Source of the DNA: Leisingera sp. ANG59
GTDB taxonomy: Bacteria > Pseudomonadota > Alphaproteobacteria > Rhodobacterales > Rhodobacteraceae
Reading direction: 5' to 3'
Length of the DNA stretch: 64,000 bases
NCBI RefSeq assembly: GCF_013317235.1
Contig: NZ_WLCM01000011.1
Coordinates: forward strand, 79,814-143,813
Within the stretch, counting starts at the first letter, position 1; each line of letters starts with the position of its first letter. Below, piece by piece: positions 24,365 to 33,392 of this stretch. Below the pieces are notes generated by a model. It saw only the letters and a list, made by a program, of their open reading frames with translations, was not told the origin of the DNA and did no database searches. Both the position numbers and the translations under genes were made by a program.

Positions 24365-25559
24365 TGCGGCGCCAGCTCGGGAAGGGGTCCTCCAGGGAGG
24401 CCCAGGCCGGATCGAATCCATTTGCCGTTTCCGGCATCAGGCAGGCATCAAGGCGGGCGGTGGTGGCTTCCTTGTCGAGACCTGCACCGATGAAGACCAG
24501 TTCCTGGCGCCGGTCGCCCCAGGTCTCGTCCCAGTTCTGCAGGAATTCGCGCCGGGCCTCGGGGTGCGTGGGCCAGCGTTCCGTTGGCACCGCCGCCCAC
24601 CACAGGCCCAGCGGGCGGACCGAGGAGATGGCGCCGGCCAGCGAGAATTCAGCGGCCCATTCCGGGCGGGTGGCCAGCCAGAAATGGCCCTTGGCGCGGA
24701 TCACGCCGGGCAGGTCGCCATTCAGCAACGCGTGGATTTTGGCAGGGTCAAAGGGGCGTTTGGCCCGATAGACGAAGGAGGAAATACCGTATTCCTCGGT
24801 TTCCGGCACGTGGTGCTCGAAGCCGTAGAGCTCCTTGGCCCAGAGCGGATGTTCGTGCGCACGGTCGAAATCGAAGCGGCCGGTGTCGAAGATGCGGTCT
24901 CCGTCAACTTCGGAAAAGTCGGTCTGTATCACCTCGGCATCCGGGTTCAGCGCCTTGATCACCAGCATCGCTGCTTCGGTCTGGGCCGGGCCGGCCTCAG
25001 TCACCTTGTTCAGAATGATAACGTTGGAAAATTCGATCTGATCGGTCAGCAGATTGACCAGGGTGCGGTCGTCCTCCTCACCCAGGCTTTCGCCGCGGTC
25101 GCTGAGGAAATCATGGCTGGAGAAATCCCGTAGCAGGTTCACGGCATCGACCACGGTCACCATGGTGTCGAGGCGGGCAACGTCCGAAAGGCTCTGTCCT
25201 TCGGCATCGCGGAAATCGAAGGTCGCGGCCACCGGCAGCGGCTCGGCAATGCCGGTGCTTTCGATCAGCAGGTAATCGAACCGCCCTTCACCGGCGAGGC
25301 GGCGCACCTCCTGCAGCAGGTCGTCGCGCAGGGTGCAGCAGATGCAGCCGTTGGTCATCTCCACCAGCTTCTCGTCCTGCCGCGACAGCTCCGTTCCGCC
25401 GCGCACCAGGCCGGCGTCGATGTTCACTTCGCTCATATCGTTGACGATCACCGCAACCCGGCGGCCCGCGCGGTTGTTCAGGACGTGGTTCAAAAGAGTC
25501 GTCTTGCCCACCCCTAGGAAGCCCGAGAGCACGGTTACCGGCAGCCTGCTGTCTGTCAT
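24357..25559 (-). CDS. COG0523 zinc-metallochaperone GTPase (ZigA/YciC-like)
   Basis: 400 residues. The P-loop GFLGVGKT is at residues 13-20, [11 protein letters not shown] follows, and the metal-binding CICC motif is at 72-75 ([10 protein letters not shown]). The G4-like NKVT and the C-terminal CobW_C domain ([12 protein letters not shown]) are present. These GTPases deliver zinc to client proteins when zinc is scarce. The palindrome at 25571-25590 lies directly upstream of the ribosome-binding site and is nearly the same as the one before zinT, which places this gene in the zinc-starvation group rather than with cobalamin synthesis (CobW). Confidence 0.9.
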   Translation of the reverse strand: MTDSRLPVTVLSGFLGVGKTTLLNHVLNNRAGRRVAVIVNDMSEVNIDAGLVRGGTELSRQDEKLVEMTNGCICCTLRDDLLQEVRRLAGEGRFDYLLIESTGIAEPLPVAATFDFRDAEGQSLSDVARLDTMVTVVDAVNLLRDFSSHDFLSDRGESLGEEDDRTLVNLLTDQIEFSNVIILNKVTEAGPAQTEAAMLVIKALNPDAEVIQTDFSEVDGDRIFDTGRFDFDRAHEHPLWAKELYGFEHHVPETEEYGISSFVYRAKRPFDPAKIHALLNGDLPGVIRAKGHFWLATRPEWAAEFSLAGAISSVRPLGLWWAAVPTERWPTHPEARREFLQNWDETWGDRRQELVFIGAGLDKEATTARLDACLMPETANGFDPAWASLEDPFPSWRRNG

Positions 25560-25570
25560 GTGCGAATCCC

Positions 25571-25590
25571 TTTATGTTATATCATAACAT
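25571..25590. promoter_or_regulatory. Zur-box-like operator of the COG0523 gene
   Basis: TTTATGTTATATCATAAC (25571-25588) matches the palindrome GTTATGTTATAACATAAC at 16 of 18 positions. An inner perfect repeat, ATGTTAT-ATC-ATAACAT, spans 25574-25590. It lies 12-31 bases before the start codon, where a bound repressor would block transcription. Confidence 0.75.
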
Positions 25591-25663
25591 TACCTGAAGC
25601 GGAGATAGCAGCCGTTTCCGCAGCCTGCAACCCTGCAAACAGCAGTAAGCAAAAGCGTAAAGG

Positions 25664-26726
25664 GGCGCCCCGCCTCCCTATGTCTCGGCGGCGGAACTGG
25701 CCGGTGATGTGGGTAACGGGCCCAGCACCTATACCGACTATGATTTAGCCATCACCGAAGCGGCAGAAGCCTGGCTGGCGATCCCAAGCGGCAGCAGCAG
25801 CCCTGGGCGGCCTTTGTTTTCCTGGTCGGCCCGCATTCCCCCTCATCTGCCCCGAGGAATGGTACAACCTGTACGACCCGGCAGAGATGGCCCTGCCGGT
25901 GGGCTATGGCGAAGGACTGCCGGACCATGAGGAGCTGCGCAACATCGCGGGTTTCTTCAACTGCGATGCTTACTTCGACGAACAGAAGATGCGCGCGGCC
26001 AAGGCCCCCTATTACGGGCTGACGTCCTTCATGGACCATTGCGCGGGCCGGGTGATCCGGGCGCTGGAGGCCAGCGGACAGCTGGAGAACACGGTGGTCC
26101 TCTATGTGTCGGATCATGGCGACGTGATGGGGGACCAGGGATTCTGGACCAAGCAGGTGATGTATGAGCAATCCGCCGGGGTGCCGATGATCGCCGCCGG
26201 GCCGGGGATTCCGGCGGCGCAAAAGGTGGCGACCTGCACCAGCCAGACCGACATCGCCGCCACCACGCGCGAGGTTTGCGGCGTGGCGGAGGATGCGGGG
26301 CTGCCGGGTGTGTCGCTGCGCGCGATTGCCAATGCCCCCTCTGACGAGAGCCGCACCGGGTTCAGCGAATACCATGACGGCGGCTCCAGAACCGGCGCCT
26401 TCATGGTGCGCTGGGGGCGGTGGAAATATGTCCACTTCGCCGGAATGCCGCCGCAGCTGTTCGACCTGGAGGGTGATCCGCATGAGCAGGCGGACCGGGC
26501 AATGGACGGGGGGAAAGACTCGCAGATCAAAGCAGCCCTGGCGGAGGGGGAACGGCGTCGGCGGGCGATCTGCGATCCCGAAAAAGTGAACGCCCGCGCT
26601 TTTGCCGATCAGCGCCGCAGGATTGCGGAACTGGGCGGCGAGGAGGCCTGCCGCACGGCTTACGTGTTCAACCACACGCCGACGCCGGACGAGCAGGACA
26701 AGATGCGCGAGGGCTCTCCGTTGTAG
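25664..26726 (+). pseudogene. sulfatase, N-terminally truncated with two frameshifts
   Basis: Three consecutive frames together give one sulfatase. The first holds PYVSAAELAGDVGNGPSTY and TDYDLAITEAAEAWLA. A shift near 25780-25803 leads to PWAAFVFLVGPH, and a second near 25836 leads to PLICPEEWYNLYDPAEMALP, running on to a normal C-terminus at 26726. At the second site the expected His-Phe-Pro codons would be restored by one extra T. The region that would carry the CxPxR formylglycine nucleophile is missing, because homology stops at about 25664, next to the Zur-box promoter. The 3' part (25887-26726) could still be translated but cannot be an active sulfatase. The original substrate is unknown. 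Confidence 0.85.
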
Positions 26727-26779
26727 CTCTTGCAGCCCGCCCTGCCCTTGCCTAGGGTCGCGGGCGGGAGGGCCGTGCC

Positions 26780-27172
26780 ATGACACTGGAAGAGGCAATT
26801 GCAACCCAGCCGCTATGGGTGCAGGTCTGGGTCAACATCCTGTTTCTGGGCGCCTTTGTCCTGCCGCTGGCGCTGCTGATCTGGAAGCCCAGCCGGATCG
26901 CGGGGCTGGTGACGGTGGCAGCCAGCATCTTGGCGGGCGGCGGGGTCTACTGGATCTACGGGCAGCTTGGCTATGTGCGCCTGCTCGGGCTGCCGCATAT
27001 CCTTTTCTGGACACCGCTGATTTTCTGGCTGCGGCACCAGCAGGCGCGCCCGGATATGCCAGTCTGGCCGCGGCGGATCATTCTGACGGTGTGCGCGGTA
27101 ATCGTGGTCTCACTGGCATTCGATTACGCGGATGCGGTGCGCTACCTGCTCGGCGAACGGCAGCCGTTCTGA
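26780..27172 (+). CDS. small multi-spanning membrane protein
   Basis: 130 residues with four hydrophobic stretches (about residues 15-38, 40-62, 66-85 and 100-117). GGGAGGG lies seven bases before the ATG at 26780. I do not recognise the family. It follows the sulfatase pseudogene by 53 bases and converges on the dehalogenase gene, ending 18 bases from it. Confidence 0.65.
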   Translation: MTLEEAIATQPLWVQVWVNILFLGAFVLPLALLIWKPSRIAGLVTVAASILAGGGVYWIYGQLGYVRLLGLPHILFWTPLIFWLRHQQARPDMPVWPRRIILTVCAVIVVSLAFDYADAVRYLLGERQPF

Positions 27173-27190
27173 GCTGCTGCTGCCTGCCGC

Positions 27191-30100
27191 TTAGAGATCG
27201 ATTTCCAGCACCCCGTCCGGTTCCAGCGCCCGGGACTGGCAAAGAATGATCGCGCCCTCGCGCTGTTTGTTCGAAAGCACGAAGTCGCGGTGCTCGGCGT
27301 TGCCGGAGATCAGCCCGCATTTGCAGACGCCGCAAATGCCGTCAGCGCATTTCACGTCCACATGGATGCCGCTGTCCGCCAGCGCATCTGTGGCGGTTTT
27401 CTCCGCCGGCACCAGGATCTCGCGTCCCGATTTTGCCAGCTTCAGGGTGAAGGGGTGGTTTTCGTATTCCGGCCGGTCGGGAACCGAGAAGTATTCCATA
27501 TGGCGGGCTTCTTCGGGGAAGCCATTGGCTTCTGCCGCGTCCAGCACAGCCTGCATGTAGCTCTCCGGCCCGCAAGTGTAGACGTGGCTGCCTTTCTGGT
27601 AGTTCAGCACCTCTTTCAGGTCCGCACGGGAGCCTTGGTCCGAAAAATGCAGATGCACTTTTTCAACCCAAGGAACGTCATGAAGATCCTTGAGGAACCC
27701 TGCACTTGCCTTTTTCGAACAAGAGTAGCGGAATTCGAAATCCCGGCCCAAGGCATGCAGCCGGTGGGCCATGGCGATCATCGGCGTCACCCCGATGCCG
27801 CCGCCCATCAGGTAGGATTTGGCGGCATCCTCTGCCAGCGGGAAGTGGTTGATCGGCTTGGAGATGAACACCATCCGCCCCTCTTCGAACACCCGGTGCA
27901 TCAGCCTGGACCCGCCACGGCCCTCGTCCTCGCGCAGGACGGCGATCTGGTATTTCGAGCGGTCCGCCGGGTCGCCGGACAGCGAGTACTGGCGGAAGAA
28001 CTCCGGCGCGACGACCACGTCGATATGGGCACCCGCTGTTGCCGCGGGCAGCAGAGAACCGTCCGGCAGCGAGAACTCGTAAATGGTGACCGCATCGGTC
28101 ATGTGCTCAACCTTTGACAAGCGCACCCGCATGACCGGCGCTGCTCCCTGATCGGCGGTATAGACATGTTCCGGCGGCAGGTCCGCCGCGCGGCGGCGCT
28201 TGTGCTCCGCTGCCGGGATCATTGCCTGATAGGCAGCGATCCCGGCCTCGCGGTCCATCGGCGCGGGCCAGGAGTAGGGCGGCGGCGCCAGCGGCGCGGG
28301 GTAGACGGCCAGGGTCTGATCCTCGAACTTCAGATCCAGGTTTTTGGACAGCTTGCGGGCGTTCACCGGATGCTGCGAGGGCGCATAGGGCCCCTCCTCC
28401 ACCATCTCCAGATCCCACCACCATTTCTTGGCTAGGTTGACCTCACCGTTGCCCAGCGCGTCGTCGAGTTTTGCCAGCAGGGGCGCGCTGCCCGGCAGGT
28501 TCATCGCGGCCCAGCGGAACGGCGCCTCTGCGAACAGCCCCTCCAGATTCCAGGGACAGGTCTTCATGCAGCGCCCGCACATCGCGCCTCCAGGCACGTT
28601 GACCCGGTAAGTGGTGCATTTCTGGCTGTCGGACTTCCAGATCTCGTAGCCGTTGAACATCAGCTTCGGCCCGGCTGTGATGGCGCCGGAGGGGCATTCG
28701 CGGGCGCATTTGTTGCAGGCTTCGCAGAACCGCTGCAGGCCGAAGTCGACAGGCTTGTCATGGATCATCGGCAGATCAGTGGTGACGGCACCGGATTTCA
28801 GGCGGGGGCCGAGGAACGGGTTCAGGATCACCTCGCCGATGCGGGAAACCTCGCCGAGGCCCGAGAGCAGCAAAAGCGGCGGCTGCAGCACTTCGCCGTC
28901 CATCACCGAATGCACCCGCGCGGTATAGCCGAGGTTGCGGATCTGCTGCGCGATCACCCCGCCCAGGAGCGAGAACCGCAGATAGGCGCGCATTGACTGG
29001 GCGCAGGCGATCCAGTCGTCGCCGGAGGCGCCCTCCATCGTTTCATGGCCTTGGTCGATGATGATGCTGATGGCGTTTTCGTGGTAGGGCGCTAAGGGTT
29101 CGCCTGCCGCGTCGTGGGAGTAGTAGGCCCAGTCCGGGCAGCGTGAGATACCCACCGCGTCGCAGCCAAGGAAATAGGCCGCGGCCTTGATACTGGCAGC
29201 ATTGCGGGCGGCATCGGCGGCGCTGGGGTCAACCTGCGGCGCAGCCTCGCCGTCCTGCAGCAGCACGAAGGCCGCAAGCGAAGAGCGAAAGGCAAAGGCA
29301 GAGGAGGACTTGCGGACATAGTTGCCGTTCTTCGCCGCCTCCTGCGGGCCTTTGCCAAGGTCGCCGAACAGCGCGCGCGCAAACATGTCGGCGCGTTTCG
29401 GGACCCGCGCGACGTTCACCTCGTCGATATAGGTGGTGGGGTCTGCCACCCGCTTCAGGGTTTCGAACGGATGCGGGCCGTCCATGAAGCGGCGCTTGGC
29501 GTAGGGGTCGCGGGTGGCAGCGCTCTTGGCGTGGGCGCCAAGGCCCAGCCGGTATTTGAGGCCCGGCGCTTGCCCCGGCACCAGCGGCAGATCGGCGGCC
29601 AGTTCCAGCGTGGTGGTTACCGCGGCGATGCCGAAACGGCTGCCGAGGAACGGGTTGGTAAGAACGCCGTTCTCATAGCTGGCAAGCCCCGCCTGCACCG
29701 CCAGCTTGCCCAAATGCACATCCGTCGCAGCCCCGGTGTGGGCGCGTGCCTCCCACCCCAGGAGGCGGATGTAGCTGGCCAGCGTCACCACGGTTTCCGC
29801 CGCCCGCAGGCAAGCACGCTGGTCCTGTGCATCCGACAGCCAATCGGTGCCGTCTTCAACGGCTTCAGGGTCGCGCGGGAACTCGTAGATGTAGACCAGC
29901 GCATGTGTGTGGTGGCGGCAGTCCGCTGGCGGGTCCTGCATCGCCTCGCGCAAGGAAGCCATCACCACGTCGATGCCGGAGGCAAAAGTCTTGGTCTGCT
30001 TGCTACGCAGGGTGTCCGCCAGCGCCGCCACATCCGGGTTCACCATCGGTGCGTCCAGCCAAGTGCCGGAGGGCACCGCGCAGGCACCGGCCAGAGAGGC

Positions 30101-30388
30101 GTCGCAGAAGTATCCGAAGGCCTTCAGGTGATCGGTGCGCTCCTGCGGGTCCGCAGGGATTTCGGCGCGTTCCTTTTTCACCAGCCCCTCGCGGGTGGCG
30201 TCCAGCATCGCTTGATACTCTCGCATTGCGTTGACGAGGGAGAGCGGCGCACCGGGGCGGCGGAAGCTGACCTGCGCCAGCGGCGGCAGTGCATCCAGTC
30301 CTTCCGGCTCGGCCTGCCGCGCCAGCGTCTCCATCGGGTACGGCCCCAGTTGCACGGGCCGGTTGCGGTAGGAAAACAGTTTGCCCAT
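27191..30388 (-). CDS. self-sufficient reductive dehalogenase fused to flavin/ferredoxin reductase (BhbA/NpRdhA type)
   Basis: 1065 residues. Residues 1-370 and 371-540 look like duplicated halves (compare VLTNPFLGSRFGIAAVTT with VILNPFLGPRLKSGAVTT), as in NpRdhA where the first half is a degenerate cobalamin-domain copy. Two [4Fe-4S] motifs follow: CEACNKCARECP (555-566) and Cys-591 with CGRCMKTCP (604-612). A FAD/FMN domain (RQYSLSGDP, about 799-807) and NAD domain (GGGIGVTPMIAM, about 863-874) come next. A C-terminal plant-type [2Fe-2S] ferredoxin has CADGICGVCKCG (1014-1025) and Cys-1050. There is no Tat signal, so it is cytosolic and draws electrons from NAD(P)H. It would remove halogen from an aromatic compound using cobalamin. 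The gene is 16 bases after a MarR gene. Confidence 0.9.
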   Translation of the reverse strand: MGKLFSYRNRPVQLGPYPMETLARQAEPEGLDALPPLAQVSFRRPGAPLSLVNAMREYQAMLDATREGLVKKERAEIPADPQERTDHLKAFGYFCDASLAGACAVPSGTWLDAPMVNPDVAALADTLRSKQTKTFASGIDVVMASLREAMQDPPADCRHHTHALVYIYEFPRDPEAVEDGTDWLSDAQDQRACLRAAETVVTLASYIRLLGWEARAHTGAATDVHLGKLAVQAGLASYENGVLTNPFLGSRFGIAAVTTTLELAADLPLVPGQAPGLKYRLGLGAHAKSAATRDPYAKRRFMDGPHPFETLKRVADPTTYIDEVNVARVPKRADMFARALFGDLGKGPQEAAKNGNYVRKSSSAFAFRSSLAAFVLLQDGEAAPQVDPSAADAARNAASIKAAAYFLGCDAVGISRCPDWAYYSHDAAGEPLAPYHENAISIIIDQGHETMEGASGDDWIACAQSMRAYLRFSLLGGVIAQQIRNLGYTARVHSVMDGEVLQPPLLLLSGLGEVSRIGEVILNPFLGPRLKSGAVTTDLPMIHDKPVDFGLQRFCEACNKCARECPSGAITAGPKLMFNGYEIWKSDSQKCTTYRVNVPGGAMCGRCMKTCPWNLEGLFAEAPFRWAAMNLPGSAPLLAKLDDALGNGEVNLAKKWWWDLEMVEEGPYAPSQHPVNARKLSKNLDLKFEDQTLAVYPAPLAPPPYSWPAPMDREAGIAAYQAMIPAAEHKRRRAADLPPEHVYTADQGAAPVMRVRLSKVEHMTDAVTIYEFSLPDGSLLPAATAGAHIDVVVAPEFFRQYSLSGDPADRSKYQIAVLREDEGRGGSRLMHRVFEEGRMVFISKPINHFPLAEDAAKSYLMGGGIGVTPMIAMAHRLHALGRDFEFRYSCSKKASAGFLKDLHDVPWVEKVHLHFSDQGSRADLKEVLNYQKGSHVYTCGPESYMQAVLDAAEANGFPEEARHMEYFSVPDRPEYENHPFTLKLAKSGREILVPAEKTATDALADSGIHVDVKCADGICGVCKCGLISGNAEHRDFVLSNKQREGAIILCQSRALEPDGVLEIDL

Positions 30389-30404
30389 GGATGGCCCCTT
30401 TGAG

Positions 30405-30857
30405 TTACAGCTTGGCGACGATGCGCGGCTCGTCCTGCAGCAGTTTGACGGCAGAGTGGCGCAACGCGGACAGTTCTGCGCCGCTCAGTTTGGCCTCGAA
30501 ATACGCCGCGTTCTCCTGCGCGATGGGCAGCACCGCCTGCAGCGCCGCCTGGCCCGCGGCGGTCAGCGCCACCCGGATTGAGCGCCCGTCGCCCTCTCCG
30601 CTGCGGCGGGTGATCAGCCCGCCTGCCTCCATCTGGCGCAAGGCGCGGGAGGTGGCGGTGCGGTCGATGCCGATGAAATCCGCGATCCCGGACGGGGTCG
30701 CCAGCCCCTCCGCGCCCGCCGCCAGCAGCACGCACCAGGTGACGCGGGTCAGCCCGTATTCGGCGATGCGCTGTTCGAAGCGGCGTTCGATCACACGCGC
30801 CAGCATGGTGATCTGATAACCAAGGGATTGGTGCAGGTGGAAGCGTGTCAGGGTCAT
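30405..30857 (-). CDS. MarR-family regulator of the dehalogenase
   Basis: 150 residues from MTLTRFHLHQSLGYQITMLARVIE. The winged helix is visible in GLTRVTWCVLLAAGAEGLATPSGIADFIGIDRTATSRALRQMEAGGLITRRSGEGDGR, with the basic wing. It lies 16 bases upstream of the dehalogenase gene on the same strand, so the pair is one unit. A perfect TTGACA-A-TGTCAA palindrome just upstream is the expected autoregulatory site. An earlier in-frame ATG at 30875 would overlap that palindrome and is less likely. The inducer is probably the halogenated substrate; inference. Confidence 0.88.
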   Translation of the reverse strand: MTLTRFHLHQSLGYQITMLARVIERRFEQRIAEYGLTRVTWCVLLAAGAEGLATPSGIADFIGIDRTATSRALRQMEAGGLITRRSGEGDGRSIRVALTAAGQAALQAVLPIAQENAAYFEAKLSGAELSALRHSAVKLLQDEPRIVAKL

Positions 30858-30862
30858 GATAA

Positions 30863-30875
30863 TTGACAATGTCAA
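30863..30875. promoter_or_regulatory. palindromic MarR operator
   Basis: TTGACA-A-TGTCAA is a perfect 13-base palindrome five bases before the MarR start codon, placed where a bound repressor would block the promoter of the marR-dehalogenase unit. Confidence 0.6.
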
Positions 30876-31031
30876 CTATTTGCCCGTCAAAAGCCAGCGA
30901 ATTCTGCACATGCCCTCTTGGCGGCCTTTACGGATAGGCGTAACGCGAACTGCGCCCTGCCGCGGGCGTTGCATCATTGCGGGCAGCCTGTATCCTCAAA
31001 AACAGGGCTGGATACCCGCTAGGAGAACAGC

Positions 31032-33320
31032 ATGAAATTCCGCTTTCCCATTGTCATCATTGACGAAGATTTCCGCTCCGAAAACTCCTCAGGCTCCGGC
31101 ATCCGTGCCTTGGCACAGGCCATTGAGGATGAAGGGTTCGAGGTGCAGGGCGTGACCGGCTATGGCGACCTGTCGCAATACGCGCAGCAGCAGTCCCGCG
31201 CCAGCGCCTTTGTGCTGTCGATCGATGACGAGGAGTTCACCCCCGGCCCCGATCTGGACCCCGCGGTAGTCGCCCTGCGCACGTTTATCGAGGAAGTGCG
31301 CTGGAAGAACGCCGATGTGCCGATTTACATCTACGGCGAGACCAAGACCAGCCGCCACCTGCCCAATGACATCCTGCGCGAGCTGCATGGCTTCATCCAC
31401 ATGTTCGAGGACACGCCGGAATTCGTGGCCCGGCACATCATCCGCGAGGCGAAGGGCTATCTCGAGAGCATTCAGCCGCCATTCTTCAAGAAGCTCTTGG
31501 ATTATGCCGAGGACGGCTCCTACTCTTGGCACTGTCCGGGGCATTCCGGCGGCGTTGCGTTTCTGAAAAGCCCCGTCGGGCAGATGTACCACCAGTTCTA
31601 TGGCGAAAACATGCTGCGGGCGGATGTCTGCAACGCTGTGGAGGAACTGGGGCAGCTTTTGGACCACAATGGCGCCATCGGGGCCTCGGAACGCAATGCG
31701 GCGCGGATTTTCAACGCCGACCATTGTTTCTTTGTCACCAACGGCACCTCGACCTCCAACAAGATGGTCTGGCACCACACGGTGGCGCCGGGCGACGTGG
31801 TGGTGGTGGACCGCAACTGTCACAAGTCGATCCTGCATTCGATCATCATGACCGGCGCCATCCCGGTGTTCCTGAAACCGACCCGCAACCACTGGGGCAT
31901 CATCGGCCCGATCCAGCATTCCGAGTTCGAGATCGACAGCATCAAGGCCAAGATCCGTGCCAACCCGCTCCTGAAGGACGTGGATGCCGATGCGGTGAAG
32001 CCACGGATCATGACGCTGACGCAGTCGACCTATGACGGGGTGCTGTACAACACCGAGGTGATCAAGGGCCTGCTGGACGGCTATGCCGAGAACCTGCATT
32101 TTGACGAGGCCTGGCTTCCGCATGCGGCCTTCCACCCGTTCTATGGCAGCTACCACGCGATGGGCCGCAAGCGGGCGCGCACCAAGCATTCGGTGACCTA
32201 TGCCACCCAGTCGATCCACAAGCTGCTGGCGGGCATCAGCCAGGCCAGCCACGTCCTGGTACAGGACAGCGAGGAGACCAAGCTGGACCGGCATCTGTTC
32301 AACGAAGCCTATCTCATGCACACCTCCACCAGCCCGCAGTATTCGATCATTGCCAGCTGCGATGTGGCGGCGGCGATGATGGAGCCGCCAGGCGGCACCG
32401 CACTGGTCGAGGAAAGCATCATGGAGGCGCTGGATTTCCGCCGCGCCATGCGCAAGGTCGATGAAGAATACGGCGCAGACGACTGGTGGTTCCAGGTCTG
32501 GGGGCCAGAGGATCTGGCCGAAGAAGGCATCGGCAGCACCCGGGATTGGGTCCTGAAGAAGACCGATGCCGACGGTGTGGAAGCGGGCGGTGAGGACAGC
32601 TGGCACGGCTTCGGCGACATGGCGCCGGGCTTCAACATGCTGGACCCGATCAAGGCCACCATCATCACCCCTGGCCTCAATCTGGACGGCCGGTTTGAGG
32701 ACTGGGGCATCCCGGCCTCAATCGTGACCAAATACCTGGCGGAGCACGGCGTGGTGGTGGAAAAGACCGGGCTCTATTCCTTCTTCATCATGTTCACCAT
32801 CGGCATCACCAAGGGCCGCTGGAATTCGCTGCTGAGCGCGCTGCAGCAGTTCAAGGACGACTTTGCACGCAACTTGGCCGTGCCGCGCGCGATGCCGGAG
32901 TTCTGCGCCAGTCAGCCGCGGTACGAGCAGATGGGCCTGCGCGACCTGTGCGAGCATGTGCACGCGCTTTATGCCCGCAACAACGTGGCGCGACTGTCGA
33001 CCGAGATGTACCTGAGCGACCTGACCCCGGCGATGAAGCCGAGCGATGCCTTCAGTCATATCGCCCGGCGCACCACCCAGCGGGTGCCGATCGACGAGCT
33101 GGAGGGGCGCATCACCACCAGCCTGGTGACCCCCTACCCGCCTGGCATTCCGCTGCTGATCCCCGGCGAGGTGTTCAACAAGAAGATCGTGGAATACCTG
33201 AAGTTCAACCGCGCCTTCGGGCGGGAATGCCCGGGGTTCGAGACCGACATTCATGGGCTGGTGCAGGAAACCGGTCCCGACGGGCTGACCCATTACTTCG
33301 CCGACTGCGTGGCGGAATAA
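31032..33320 (+). CDS. Orn/Lys/Arg decarboxylase (PLP, fold type I)
   Basis: 762 residues, the full length of the inducible bacterial basic-amino-acid decarboxylases. The N-terminal 130 residues form the receiver-like wing domain, the PLP domain has SWHCPGHSGGVAFLKSPVG, FVTNGTSTSNK and the PLP-lysine SIHKLLAG (Lys-397), and the C-terminal domain ends PYPPGIPLLIPGE. It would decarboxylate arginine, lysine or ornithine to a polyamine precursor; which one is not clear. AGGAGA precedes the ATG. It is divergent from the MarR/dehalogenase unit. Confidence 0.9.
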   Translation: MKFRFPIVIIDEDFRSENSSGSGIRALAQAIEDEGFEVQGVTGYGDLSQYAQQQSRASAFVLSIDDEEFTPGPDLDPAVVALRTFIEEVRWKNADVPIYIYGETKTSRHLPNDILRELHGFIHMFEDTPEFVARHIIREAKGYLESIQPPFFKKLLDYAEDGSYSWHCPGHSGGVAFLKSPVGQMYHQFYGENMLRADVCNAVEELGQLLDHNGAIGASERNAARIFNADHCFFVTNGTSTSNKMVWHHTVAPGDVVVVDRNCHKSILHSIIMTGAIPVFLKPTRNHWGIIGPIQHSEFEIDSIKAKIRANPLLKDVDADAVKPRIMTLTQSTYDGVLYNTEVIKGLLDGYAENLHFDEAWLPHAAFHPFYGSYHAMGRKRARTKHSVTYATQSIHKLLAGISQASHVLVQDSEETKLDRHLFNEAYLMHTSTSPQYSIIASCDVAAAMMEPPGGTALVEESIMEALDFRRAMRKVDEEYGADDWWFQVWGPEDLAEEGIGSTRDWVLKKTDADGVEAGGEDSWHGFGDMAPGFNMLDPIKATIITPGLNLDGRFEDWGIPASIVTKYLAEHGVVVEKTGLYSFFIMFTIGITKGRWNSLLSALQQFKDDFARNLAVPRAMPEFCASQPRYEQMGLRDLCEHVHALYARNNVARLSTEMYLSDLTPAMKPSDAFSHIARRTTQRVPIDELEGRITTSLVTPYPPGIPLLIPGEVFNKKIVEYLKFNRAFGRECPGFETDIHGLVQETGPDGLTHYFADCVAE

Positions 33321-33324
33321 CGCA

Positions 33325-33356
33325 AGAGGCAGCCGCGTTTTGGCGCGGCTGCCTCT
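33325..33356. terminator. bidirectional hairpin between decarboxylase and mdeB-like genes
   Basis: AGAGGCAGCCGCG and CGCGGCTGCCTCT form a perfect 13-base-pair stem with a six-base TTTTGG loop in a 72-base convergent gap. There is no strong U-run. Confidence 0.65.
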
Positions 33357-33392
33357 GCATTCAGTCCTGACCGCGATGGGCCTTCCGGGTCA

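Noticed and set aside
24357..25559. Calling the COG0523 GTPase CobW of cobalamin synthesis
   Set aside because: No cob genes adjoin, and the Zur-box-like site and [11 protein letters not shown] signature fit the zinc-chaperone branch.
31089..32606. A minus-strand open frame of about 505 codons inside the amino-acid decarboxylase gene
   Set aside because: Antisense to a full-length PLP enzyme; no start signal or domain.
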